Of a stretch of DNA of 64,000 nucleotides, positions 1 to 12,597 are shown piece by piece. The position numbers were made by a program, and so were the translations under genes. Origin of the DNA: Dirofilaria immitis (lineage: Eukaryota; Nematoda; Chromadorea; Rhabditida; Onchocercidae); assembly GCA_024305405.1 (NCBI GenBank), contig JAKNDB010000110.1, forward strand, positions 1-64,000. Reading direction: 5' to 3'. Each line of letters starts with the position of its first letter. Positions within the stretch are counted from its first letter, which is position 1. Below the pieces are notes generated by a model. It was not told the origin of the DNA and searched no databases. It saw nothing but the letters and a program-made list of their open reading frames with translations.

Positions 1-1787
1 ATTCATTCATTCCATTCATTCATTCCATTCTCATTCATTCCATTCATTCATTCATTCCATTCTATTCATTCCATCTTCATTCATTCCATTCATTCATTCC
101 ATTCATTCATTCCATTCATTCATTCATTCCATTCATTCATTCCATTCATTCATTCCATTCCATTCCATTCATTCCATTCATTCATTCCATTCCATTCCAT
201 TCATTCATTCCATTCCATTCATTCATTCCATTCCATTCATTCACTTCCATTCATTCATTCTCATTCCATTCATTCATTCCTATTCCATTCATTCATTCCA
301 TTCTATTCATTTTCATTCCATTCATTCGTTCCATTCATTCATTCCATTCCATTCATTCTATTCATTCCATTCATTCATTCATTCCATCTCATTCATTCCA
401 TTCCATTCATTCATTCCATTCTATTCCATTCCATTCATTCATTCATTCCATTCTATTCATTCCATTCCATTCATTCATTCCATTCATTCATTCTATTCCA
501 TTCATTCCATTCCATTCATTCATTCCATTCATTCATTCCATTCATTCATTCCATTCATTCATTCCATTCATTCATTCCATTCATCATTCATTCCATTCCA
601 TTCCATTCCATTCTATTCCATTCCATTCATTCATTCCATTCCATTCATTCATTCATTCCATTCATTCATTCCATTCCATTCATTCATTCCATTCATTCAT
701 TCCATTCATTCATTCTATTCCATTCATTCATTCCATTCCATTCTATTCCATTCCATTCATTCATTCCATTCATTCATTCCATTCATTCATTCCATTCATT
801 CATTCCATTCCATTCATTCATTCCATTCATTCATTCATTCATTCCATTCATTCATTCCATTCATTCATTCATTCCATTCATTCATTCATTCCATTCATTC
901 ATTCCATTCCATTCTATTCATTCCATTCCATTCATTCATTCCATTCCATTCATTCCATTCCATTCATTCATTCCATTCATTCATTCATTCCATTCATTCA
1001 TTCCATTCCATTCATTCATTCATTCTATTCATTCATTCCATTCCATTCATTCATTCCATTCATTCATTCCATTCCATTCATTCATTCCATTCATTCATTC
1101 ATTCCATTCATTCATTCCATTCATTCATTCCATTCCATTCCATTCATTCATTCCATTCCATTCATTCCATTCCATTCCATTCATTCATTCCATTCCATTC
1201 ATTCATTCCATTCTATTCATTCATTCCATCTATTCATTCTATCATTCATTCCATTCCATTCCATTCATTCCATTCCATTCTATTCCATTCCATTCATTCC
1301 ATTCATTCATTCATTCCATCTCATTCCTTCCATTCATTCATTCCATTCATTCATTCATTCCATTCATTCGTTCCATTCATTCTATTCCATTCATTCATTC
1401 ATTCATTCCATTCATTCATTCATTCCATTCATTCATTCCATTCCATTCTATTCATTCCATTCATTCATTCCATTCCATTCATTCATTCCATTCATTCATT
1501 CCATTCCATTCATTCATTCCATTCATTCATTCATTCCATTCATTCCATTCCATTCATTCATTCCATTCATTCATTCCATTCATTCATTCCATTCATTCAT
1601 TCCATCTCATTCATTCATTCCATTCATTCATTCATTCCATTCATTCATTCCATTCCATTCATTCATTCCATTCATTCATTCCATTCATTCATTCATTCCA
1701 TTCATTCATTCCATTCCATTCATTCATTCCATTCCATTCATTCATTCCATTCATTCATTCATTCCATTCATTCATACATTCCATTCA
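1..1787. repeat. ATTC/ATTCC simple satellite
   Basis: This is an uninterrupted array of the tetramer ATTC and pentamer ATTCC, most often alternating as a 9-base ATTCATTCC unit. Scattered variants such as ATTCT and TCTC occur. It starts at the first base, so the array probably extends to the left. It ends abruptly near 1787 against ordinary AT-rich sequence. No coding potential is visible. The unit resembles the ATTCC-type satellites of other animals, but such simple units arise independently. The true length is uncertain because assemblers collapse arrays like this. Confidence 0.98.
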
Positions 1788-4700
1788 ACCAATTTATAAA
1801 AAAAAATTTTTGAAGTTCTTATTAGGGTAATATAAAAATTAAGTTAATCGAAAGATTTGTTTCTACGATTTAATTTTTCACTTTATTTTTTTGTACATTA
1901 TTCCGATGTTTGCTGTATTTGAGGCAGGTTTAAATAGTTCTTTTAAAAAAATTTCAAATCATTTGCATAATAACCACAATTCTATGAGAATTATGTTATT
2001 TTGATTTGATAAGCTGAATATATTTTGTGCTATATCACTAACAGATAGAAACGCTGCAGCTGTTACATCAAATGCAGATTTTTCATGCCAGCGTCTTTTC
2101 TTTGAGCAAGTTTGCTTTGCGACTGAACTAGAATTACGTTTACCTCATCATTACTGAGGGCGAAATGAATAGAACTTGTGTACGTTTAGTTGCAAATGCT
2201 TTTTTACAAAGGGTGTTTGATATTGACCTATCTGATTGTTTATTATCATAATCTTTTCAGAATTTTATGTATGCATTCATAATTTTTTTTTTTTTTTTTG
2301 AATATATAGATATTGGTTACAGGATATTCTGACAATACCAGTGAAACAGAAATGAATTGCTTGAATAAGTTTACTGCATACAGTTGTATCAGTTATGGAC
2401 TGGGTGATTTCCATGGTAATGGCTAATAACTCGTAAATGGGCTCTTCCAGTTTTATAAACAATTATTGCATTCGACTTCATTATTCATTTCATTTGAATA
2501 TCGTTGGATAATTTGTTGTCCATCATCTCATAAAGGTTTAAAACTTTGAAAGTTGGTTGTTGGAAATCAAATTTTTCTTGGCTATTTTTTTTGAGAAGGC
2601 TAAAACGAGGATTCTCATTTTTTTAAATCTTGGTAATGTATCGGATTAATTTGACAACAAAAAAAATATAAATAAAAAAATGGAAAAATAAACCAAAAGA
2701 ATCGTAGTAGAAGAACTACAACAACCATTACTAAACAACAAACCACACAGACAAATTTAATTTAAAAGGCATTAATTTTAGTTTAGCTAACTTTCACAGT
2801 AGTTCGAATGAATAGAGTTTCAAAAATAGCGAATGGCAAAATGATTCAAAATCTGAAAGAATATTTATGGAAACTTTAGTTTAAATCAAATAAACTAATC
2901 GTGTTGGAATGTATCCAGTGTTTCGTTCGTCTAAAACGATAATTCGAATGTTGTGATTAATTGGTAGCTAGTATGGTGGTGTGGCTACCATTACGTACTG
3001 ACGAAAATAAGGATTTGGTGATACTGATATCATAGCAAAATTGATTTATCTTTTATCGCATCATTTTTGACCGTATTCTTTTCTTTAACACTTTTCAGTG
3101 TGTTAATGATAGTTAGTGTTTTTTTATTGAATGCCTCTTAAGAAAACTTTGGGTGATTAATGGTATCGTTGCCGATAGTTAAATGTTGTGGCTAACGAAC
3201 GATAGAAACATGTTTCAGATTATTTTCGCGCTTGTGGTAGTTCCTACCTATTAAAAAGTACATTAGATATTTTCTGAAGATATTGAAAAGAAATTACTGC
3301 ATTACTTCATTATGGAAACGACAAGCTCATTAATGTCTTCAAGGATGATACGTAAAGGTTTCTGAAATGCCTAGAAGTTTGAGCATCAAATAAAGAATGA
3401 AGTTGTAAAACGTTGCATGGGACAATTTTTTTCTTTATGAATAAAATTGCAAAGTCACTTTTCCTCCTAAATCTAGATAAAGAAAAGCTTTCATATTTCT
3501 AGTACCGGAACAGAATTCATACTAAACACCGAAAATTAAATGAAAATTCACCTGTAGAAGTACAAAGTAGCAAAGAAGTAGCACAGAAAAAATAGGGATA
3601 AAATCACGAATTTAAAAAATTTGAAATGCAAACTAAAGAATGAATTCGGATTCAGATGATGAATTGATTTCGGTGTTCAGTATGAATTCTGTTCCGGTAC
3701 TAGAAATAAATCAAATAATTGATTTTCTGTGGATTTGCAGATTGGCCAGAATGCAGCAAGGAACAGGATAATTTATTGCAATATTGAAAGCTGAAGGATT
3801 ATATGGAATCAACGGACAATTTCTGCAATCTCAATTTTGTGAAGAGACAATAATCGGCTCGAAATCAAATAAAATTTTCCACTTTTGCAGAGCATCATAT
3901 TTTTTCCCTTTGTTCAAGATGCAGCTTTCTTTCTTTTTCTTTCAAAAGAAGAAAAAACTTTTCCTTCTAGAAAAAGTTTTCATTAATGTTCACCCTAATT
4001 CGATCCAGTTATTTTTCATAAATAAAGTCTCTTATGAAAGCTATTTCCAAAATATTTGTTATTATTATTCTCGTAATCATCTTAAAAATTGGGTATATGC
4101 TTTACTATATATAAATTCAACTCATGCAAATTTTTGCATTCTAAAAGAATGGTAGTAGCAAAGAATGAATAATTTCAAAAAATTTGAAACTCCAGGTGAT
4201 TGAAATTGCACCAACAATGGGTTTCGGTATCGATTCATTGGTTTATGGAAGAAAAACTTCTATTTGCAGATGAAACAATCTTCTAATAATCAAATCTTGA
4301 TAGTAAATAAAGAACAAATTAGTAACTTCTTTATCTGTACTCTTCTGTACTTTCAACACTACATATTCATTATCTGGCCAGCAAGGAGAAATAGTTTAAA
4401 AATTCTGATTGTCCTTTGATAGACAAATGAAACTTTTGGCATGAAAAAACTATTGTTGTATAATCTTACATCGTTGAGTTATTTGATAATAACTAAACAA
4501 TTATTGTTGTGGTTTTGAGTATATATGCATTGGATTGCTCGATGTTCAATAATATCAGTAATGACGGTAACTTATATGCAAAAATGGTACTGTATAAGTC
4601 ATTCGAGAAGCTAGTGCAAGAAGATGAGAAAATGGGATATGAAAAAAGTCAGGATTAATTGTGGCTTAATTATTTTTAAGTATATATGAACATCCTATTT

Positions 4701-7104
4701 TTATCTTTGTAACTGAAGGGAGACATATCTTATTTAAGGTCTTCCTTATACAAGATAGGATGAAAACGCGTTTGCTTTATATTCTAGTATGAGTATACTT
4801 ATGCAAATTTTGTATTTCATATGCTATCGAGATTTTTTTCATATAGTATTGTTAATTTATTCAAATTTTAACATAGTCTGTTTGACTGGAACCACCTATT
4901 TGGATTTAAAATTTAATAAAACTTTGAAAAGGGTGATGCAAAAGAGATTGAAAGACTGTCCACTTCGATTGCAACATACTTTTGAGGGTCGAAGCGGAAA
5001 CACCTTTCCTACCACATATCTTTCTCATACATTGCAATTGTTGCACCGTAATTTTCTGGCAATTCGCAGCGCAAAATGTTTCAGTGAGCGCGTACTTTTA
5101 AATAACAAATTTTGTTTACAATCAACCCCTTCTAAAGCCTGATGAAAATGCAATATTTCTGCAATGCCAAACTTGTTTGATTTGTTAACAAAATAGAAAG
5201 AAGAGAAGGCAGCAGTACTTTATGAGTGCATATAATTTTGAGAAATTCTGAAACAATCAGAATCATTTAACTCCCATTTCGATCAAATTTTTTTCAGTTT
5301 TTTGGAAATTTTACCAAATCATATTTATAAAAATACTCGATATTTTCAAAGCCATTTAAAAAGTGATCCTAAGGAAATAGTAATTAGTATAGCTAAAATG
5401 GAAAATTATTTAAGAATTTTCCTTAGTCAATTTTATTTTGTTATTTTATATTCATTCACATTCATATTACGTTCAAAAATTCTGTTTAACAATTCCTTTT
5501 TCTTTTATTATTTTTCATTCTTTTGTATCAGACGGTTGGAATAATGTATGTTCAATTAAATCATAAAATATTCGTTTATAGCGCAATATTATAGAACGAT
5601 TGTTATGTAATTTGCAGAGTGATTTGAATTTTAAGAATTATCTTCACTAAACTAATGTAAAATCAGGCAACAAATTCATGTAAATTAATTTGTTAAGTCA
5701 ATCAATAATATTACCCAAATCCGACTTTAGTGTACAGAACAGAAAATTGATAAAAGCAGATATGCAAAATCGCGATGAAATTTACATATTACTACGATAT
5801 TTTGAAGATGTATTATTTTTAGAATTTTTTCTTTGCAGCCGCTTGATTTAAAAGTTGCTCCAATGTTTAAATTGTTGCCGTAAAAGAAAACATACATAAA
5901 TTCCCTGAGCTTGAATTACTGAGTTGACAAACGATAATTCAGATTTGACATTCTGCTGAATAGAATTTAGATCAAAACTCAAATTTTAGGACTTAATCTT
6001 GTTTCATGTTTTTAATTATGCAAGTTTGCTGAAAACCTCGCCATAAAAAGAGTAGAAATTCAACAGCATTTATTAACTCTTCTTCCACATTATTTTTCTG
6101 TTTACCTACCTTTCCCTTTTTGCTTTTTGTTTACTTTTCACCAAGTGCGAGTGGCTCTAATATTTGAGTTGGAGAAGAACCAATAATTTGATATATTTTT
6201 GTATTGAATCTTATTCATATTTTTAATCCTTTAAATCTGGCGCTCATTTTTTAATAAGTTTTTCTTCTGACACATTTGAATCTCAAATTTGAATAGAGTG
6301 TTTTTTTGTTCACGTATTACTTACTATTTCATTTCCAATGCGTCATATTCGAATTATTGGGAGATCGATGTTTCCCATTTCCAAATAGTCGGGAACATGT
6401 AATATTAATCTGAAAACAATGTAGGTTATGAAAATTAAATATATGAGGAATAAATAAGGCTTGGCAAGAAATCGACATGAATTTTCCAATGTTTTGAACA
6501 AATTTAGTTAAAAGGATGAAGCTATTTTCGAAACAAATATGAATGTGAAAATTTAACGCATGATAGATTAAGAGCTGAAGTAGTCGCCGTTCCAATTTTG
6601 CAGTCGCACTAAACATATATGATGATACTCAATCTATCAGCTTACTAAGCTAGCTTGGGCCAACGAACTTCCAATCTAGGCTAGTCCCTTTTCAACTTCC
6701 TTACTCTTTTTCTCTGGAATTTTCTATGGATTAATTTTTTTCTTCCCTTGATAAATTATCCCTCTAAAAATCCGATCCTCTCCCATTTATCTACGCTTTC
6801 TTCAATGCCTTCGATTACGCGCATGCATCTCCATGCTTGCATAGCCCTCATATTAGGTCTGCCTATTAAATATGCTTAATAAAGCCTTGCGGCTTTCTGG
6901 AAATGCATGTCACTTGCCATGAACCAGAATTTCATTTTATAACCACTCAATCTCAATGACCTTCAGACGCCATTTTATGCAAGTTTTGTCTAGGCGAGTT
7001 AGTCATCATAAATTTGCAGGATTTGGTGGAATTTTAATCTTCTGGAAGATTTTTCTTGTTATTATAATTATCAGAAAAAAACGCAATTGAAATTAGCACG
7101 AGTG
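1788..7104. other. intergenic stretch, no supported gene
   Basis: This is AT-rich sequence with only short random-looking open frames. The longest is 117 codons at 4789-5142 on the plus strand; it has no recognisable domain and no matching splice partners. The one structured element seen is the inverted repeat at 3495-3707, listed separately. I see no tRNA-like or conserved coding block. Confidence 0.6.
3495..3707. repeat. inverted repeat, 40-base arms
   Basis: The arm at 3495-3534 begins ATTTCTAGTACCGGAACAGA. The arm at 3668-3707 is its reverse complement with a single mismatch. The spacer is 133 bases. This could be a small non-autonomous inverted-repeat element or a recent inverted duplication. 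No target-site duplication or transposase is evident, and the spacer has no open frame of note. Confidence 0.85.
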
Positions 7105-10100
7105 ATGAGCGCAAGAAGTGTACGAACTCTTATCCGCGACTCTTCTGCGCTGCTCAGTATCGCTTGTAAGTTATTCCTATTTCGTTCGAACAAATCTGCA
7201 GTTAGAAGTTCCCGCGTGATTGGAGCTGAAAAGCCAACCTCCGATGCGATTTGCGATATTTTTCATTCTTCATTAATGTTATGTTATTCCTCCAAAGGTA
7301 TATCGTAGCGATAGTTTTTACAAGATTTTTCAGGTGCTTATAAAGAGAAATAAGTTAGAGGGATTTGCGAAACAAGCTTAATTAAGCATTAATTACGGAA
7401 TTTCTTTGAACTGAGAAATTCCAAGTGTCAAAAACGTTCGCGGTTGTTGCTTGGTCCAACTAATTTGCTCTCATGCTTTTTGAGCCAACAGTTTTTTTGA
7501 AGCAATTTTGCTTTAAACATATAAAGATAGTTTTCCCAACTTTGCTTTCAATTAAAAGAAATATATGAAAAAGAAGTTTTAATTCGGACTGTGATGGCAA
7601 TCAAGAATAGTTTCACGGATAATGGAGAAGCGATGACATTTGCAAAACATTGCTTTTGAAATAATATGTCCATAAAGAAAGAAAATTTGCTTCAGAACTT
7701 AGAAGGATTGAAAAACTGCAATGAACTCTTATCGTTGCTACACATTTAAATTTTGAACGTTTCGATAATCTATCCTACTTTTCATTTTGAAAATAAAAAT
7801 TCTCTTTTTAAAATCTAGGATTATGTTACGGTATTATCTCGTAATAATGGCATGAGCGTTGTTGTTAAAAGATATAAAATGGTATTTATCTTTAAAAACG
7901 AATGCTCTTAAAAGAATTATAGCAGTTGGACATAAAAAGAACTCCAGTAAAAAATCTGTATCTTCATAAATACAAAGTTAACGAAAGAGAATTCAAAGAT
8001 CAGATTATAACGAAAAATTTTGTTTTGTTTAAAGCTTTCAATAGTTTTAGGAGAGAAGCCACAATTCCATGCAATAAAAGCATCAATTTGAATCTCTATA
8101 TATACAAAATAAAAATTACAAAAGAAAAACTGCTTACATGCTTAAATTTCCCATCGTTGAGAATGATCTACCGAAGAATTTAACATGATGTATTGAATTA
8201 TTCTTTACACTGAATTATTTGTATTATGTATTTTATATCTCCGTCAAATCTTTAGAATTCACGAAGCACAATTTGTGATTTTTAATGCACAATAAATTTT
8301 TCAATAAATGATTTCAATAAAATCTATGTTTTAGATGAATATGGGCGACCAATATCTTTAAATTTTATTCAAAAACGTCGTATTAGGTGCTCAATTCGTG
8401 ATGATCAGTTGTACGTGAATCGTCTTATACAGTCGCTTGCACCTATACGACCTCAAAAAATGTGTGTTTATTTTTGGTTATTATTTATTATTTTTATTAT
8501 TCTGTTTCGAATTCTAAAATCAATCCCTCATATTTTTTATTGAATCATCGTAAAAAATTATGCCCATGTAGTTTTGTCGCGAACTTTAGTCTTCATTGCT
8601 AATTAAATTCAACTGTGACAAATCAACCAGCTTACTTATGCACGATAATTCTGGCACAGATAAATTGTTAGGAAATTAGCTTAATTATCGTGAGTTTGGA
8701 ATAAATTTGCTTAGCTAAGGAGAATTTTGTCAACAGTAAAATAATCTTCATCATGCAATATATCTTAAGGGATGAATAATAACAGTGATACGTGCGCATA
8801 ATGATTTATAATTATCTGAAATAAAATAAGCTTTGTTGAAAATAATTGAATTTCTTTTTCAGAAAAAGCTTCACTTGTGATTTTCGACAAAGATGGCACT
8901 TTGATTTGTTTTCACGCTACATGGGTTCCATGGGCAGTAAATGTGGCGAAGAGGCGATTCTGATTTTTCTTGAATACTTTTAAATTAGTTGAAATGGTTT
9001 AAACAATGCATTAAACATATTGCAGAATAAGTAAAGCAATAAATGTGAACGTTGAAAAGGAAATATATTCGTTGTTGGGGTTACAGAAGGAGGAACAGCG
9101 CGTTCAATCCGGGCTTCTCGCTGAAGGAACAATGGCACAGATACATGATGCCATTGCCCGCTTATTAATTAATCGCGGGATTGAAGCTGCTGAAGCTGTT
9201 AAAGTTCTTCATTTTCAGATTTCGATTTTAGTTTTTCTTGTTGAGACAGCTCTTCTCTCCCATAAGAAATGAAATTTCTATTAATTTTGTCATCCATCAA
9301 TTGTGACATCAGGCACTATAGTAACAAGCCTCAAAATAGAAATAAATAATTGCAGTATGTTATGGTGGCAGTCCTAGAGTCAAATGAATCTAGCGGTGAT
9401 AGTGCCAAAGAAATTTTTGATTTACGTTCATTGTTTCGGCAATTGCAAGATAATGGAATCAAAATAGCCATTTGTACCTCAGACAGTCGGTAAGTTTAAT
9501 TTTTCTGAAGTTTATTGAAGATGCAGAAACAGTTTTTGATTGAAAATAAATGTGGTTAACGACTAGATTATTTACTCTTACTCATTCAGTTTTGTGATTT
9601 TGTAAAAACTAGATCACCTACTACATCACGAAGCAATATGAGACAATTAAACAGCAAAGAAATTCGCCAAGACATATTCACGAAAGCCAAATAAAACTCT
9701 ACGCGTTGATTAAAGTCAAACATATTCACGAAAGCCAAATAAAACTCTACGCGTTGATTAAAGTCAACTTACAACTTCTCGGTCAAGTGTATTTAGTCGA
9801 ATCACACGACATGCGATATCGAGTATAGGTCAATGTGTGACATTGTATAGCACGCAGTTGCACTACACCCCAATCTCCCTTTTCTTTGTAAGAGATGTTC
9901 TATTAATACTCTTAGTCAGTTTGTTCATATGATTCAATAACTTTACGGTTTTACAACAAATTTAAGGAAAAATACCCGTATAATGTCTCTAGTTTTTGCC
10001 TCATTTTAGAGACTTTTTTTTGATCAAATTGAAGTAAGAAGTTCTTTTCCCAGGAAAGGGACCATGACCACATTACGACGATTACGTTTGGAAGATTATA

Positions 10101-10873
10101 TTGATATGACTGTGTGTGGTGATGATGCTGGTTCCATGCCGAAACCGCACCCTCATAATGCACTTTCCATATGTCGTGCGTTAGATGTTGATCCACAAGT
10201 AAGCTTCATAGAAATTCAAAGCTCAAAATGAGATTTTATTTATTATTTTACCTTCGATTCTTCTTTACAAAGAAAAAAGTTCACTGTAAATTTTCTAGCA
10301 CTAGTTTAGGAACAGAATAGTGTCATCAGACTATGCCATAAATTTTGAGCAGAACTGTTATTTCGAGATTTAGGGATTTCCACTGTTTATCAGTTAATTG
10401 TTATATGACGATTTTTGGCTACAAAGTTCATAAAAGTGCTAAAATTTTCTTTTAGGATGCACTTATAGTAGGTGATACTTTGGCTGATATGGGCATGGGA
10501 CGTTCCGCTAATCTTGGTAGTACTGTTGGCGTTCTTTCCGGAGTATGTGGCATTAATGAACTACGGCCACAGGCTGATCATATCGTGAGCATATACCATA
10601 TTTGTATTTAATTGATTCTTTGAAATCCATTTTGTAAATCTATGTCGTAATACCGAATTTTGTTAAATATTTCGTTATGGGAACTTCTGGAATGTTGTTG
10701 GAAGTTGAACATTGTGCTGTGGATAAGGATTTGTCCAACTGTCGGGAATAACGAGGCTTTATATTATTCAGATGTGAGATTATTGCTGACTATTCATTTG
10801 ATTATTTTAGGTCCATGACGTGGGAGAGTTATTACCCATTGTATTGGATATGACGAGGTGGTCGTTATTATGA
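7105..10873 (+). CDS. HAD-superfamily hydrolase (phosphoglycolate phosphatase-like)
   Basis: Predicted soluble phosphatase of about 307 residues; the substrate is not predictable. Exons: 7105-7165, 8335-8463, about 8869-8953, 9026-9203, 9356-9489, 10054-10198, 10456-10584, 10811-10873. HAD motifs appear in order: motif [13 protein letters not shown] with the two catalytic aspartates (exon 3), motif II ICTSDSR (exon 5), the motif III lysine in [10 protein letters not shown] (exon 6), and motif [12 protein letters not shown] (exon 7). The stretch between motifs I and II would be the cap. The first exon, starting at ATG 7105, is Arg/Ser-rich ([12 protein letters not shown]) and could be a mitochondrial presequence. 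The exon 3 donor appears to be GC (8954). The exon 2-3 junction is uncertain: the best T-rich acceptor (8862) would create a stop with the preceding T, so I used the next AG (8868). Confidence 0.85.
9672..9767. repeat. 48-base tandem duplication in an intron
   Basis: Two adjacent, essentially identical copies (9672-9719 and 9720-9767) lie in the intron between exons 5 and 6 of the HAD gene. Each begins ACATATTCACGAAAGCC. It has no coding effect. The identity of the copies points to a recent event or an assembly artefact. Confidence 0.9.
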
Positions 10874-12597
10874 GTGTTGATATCCGTTTGTGAACTGACT
10901 TTCACGGTTTTCTCCTTTCATCAATTTAAACACTATTTATTAAACCGTTTGGTTCAGAAGCTTTTCTAATTGAATGATATGTATCGCTATCATCACTGCT
11001 GTCATCTTTTACTAACAGTGCCACAGACATTATCGGTATCATTATCACAGCGATTATCATTATAATTATTAGATGATACTCGTAATACTTACTTTTTCAG
11101 AAAGTTTTTAATTGATAAAACTCATCTATTTTATGTCAATTTTATTGAAGTGCCGTGCTGCGACATGATGCTTAATCTGCATAATCTTCCAAAGTCACTT
11201 TGTAATAATGTCAACGATGACATTTGCTTTATTAGTTCGTTCATTTCACCTGATGAAAGCCATTTACTTCCAAGAGATGATCGTCGTTGATGAAAATAAT
11301 TATAACGGATAATTATCAAACCAAAGTGTTCCGCAGTAATTATCATATTTTCTTTTTATTGGCTAGCTTTTAACTTTGATTTTCTGCACATGAACCAATT
11401 ATTGAAGTACTAATCTTACAACAAATGATACATAATTCTACTTTTGGAAATTATATTTTGCCATTTCTGTAAAATTCTTGGGAATTTTTTATTTGTTGTA
11501 ATAAATCGTTTTTGTATGGTATAACCTGCCATCCAGTTCCAAAACTTATGCTTGAATTTACAATGTATTGCAAGTGTAACTCGAACTTTTTGTAAGCTTC
11601 GTCATACATTTTTAATCTAAATAAATGAAATTCTTTTAAATGCCTCTGGTTCTCTGTAGAAGGAAGAAAGATTTCACTGTAATGTTTTTATTTCTTTATA
11701 ATGTTCTTCGTTTGTTCCAAAATTTTTCAATTCATGTCAGTATCCGCCAATCATAGCAATCGAAAGTTTTTGTATTTCTCCAGGGTTTTTGTACCTGACT
11801 TCAGCTAGTGTCATATGAGTTTGAAGTTGTTTTACACACATCGTATGGACGATAATATCGTGAATTTTATAAACTGAAGTTTTGCAGTGAGGACCTGATG
11901 TAACACCTATTCAGACGCGTGTAAATATCTTGATAGAAACAGCTCATAGTGTGGAAGTTACACTGTTCAGTAGACAAAAAAAAATCATTTCACTAATTTC
12001 TTTTAAAACTTGACTTTTATAAGCAATTTCAATTTAAAGTTCCATAATTTTGTACAACTCAAGAAGTGGGCTATGAATGTTCCCAGTTGGTTTGGATGTT
12101 TGTTCTTATTTTCCCCACTTTTTCCTCTTTCTTTCAGCATGGACCAAACTTAGCGGAAAGAAAGCCGTTGTGACTAATTACGGCCAGTCACATTTCTGCG
12201 CTGTCAGTCCTTTAAAACTATTGATAAACAAACAAAATTGATGTAAATATAACAGTGAAGCGAAGTGTATGCAATGAAAGCACTGGGTGACAGTTTTCAA
12301 GGGACATAGATTTTAATTTTAAAATATTTCTTCTGATCAGCTTTCTCAAACGACTTGTGGTACAAACAATTTATTTTAGTCAAAACACAAGGTGATATCC
12401 GTTGAAAACAATGGTTCAATAACATTTTGATTCAATAAAGTCGTTCTTTTTTTAAAAAAAAAAGAAAAAATTAAATTGAGAACAGGAGAGATCGACACAA
12501 AAAGAATCGACCATAAATAAAATACAGACACTACTAATAAGCTGAATTAGTTAATCTTTCAGATTATTTCATTTTTTTATTCATACTTAAGTTCCGC
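10874..12597. other. intergenic, downstream of the HAD gene
   Basis: This AT-rich sequence follows the HAD stop codon. A possible polyadenylation hexamer AATAAA lies at 11500-11505 and another at 11620-11625. Both are more than 600 bases from the stop, so neither is assigned with confidence. No coding block is seen. Confidence 0.5.

Noticed and set aside
3784..4155. 123-codon plus-strand open frame
   Set aside because: Low-complexity Phe/Lys/Tyr-rich translation of AT-rich DNA; no splice partners or motif.
4789..5142. 117-codon plus-strand open frame
   Set aside because: No recognisable domain, no neighbouring exons in phase and AT-driven composition in its first half; could be chance.
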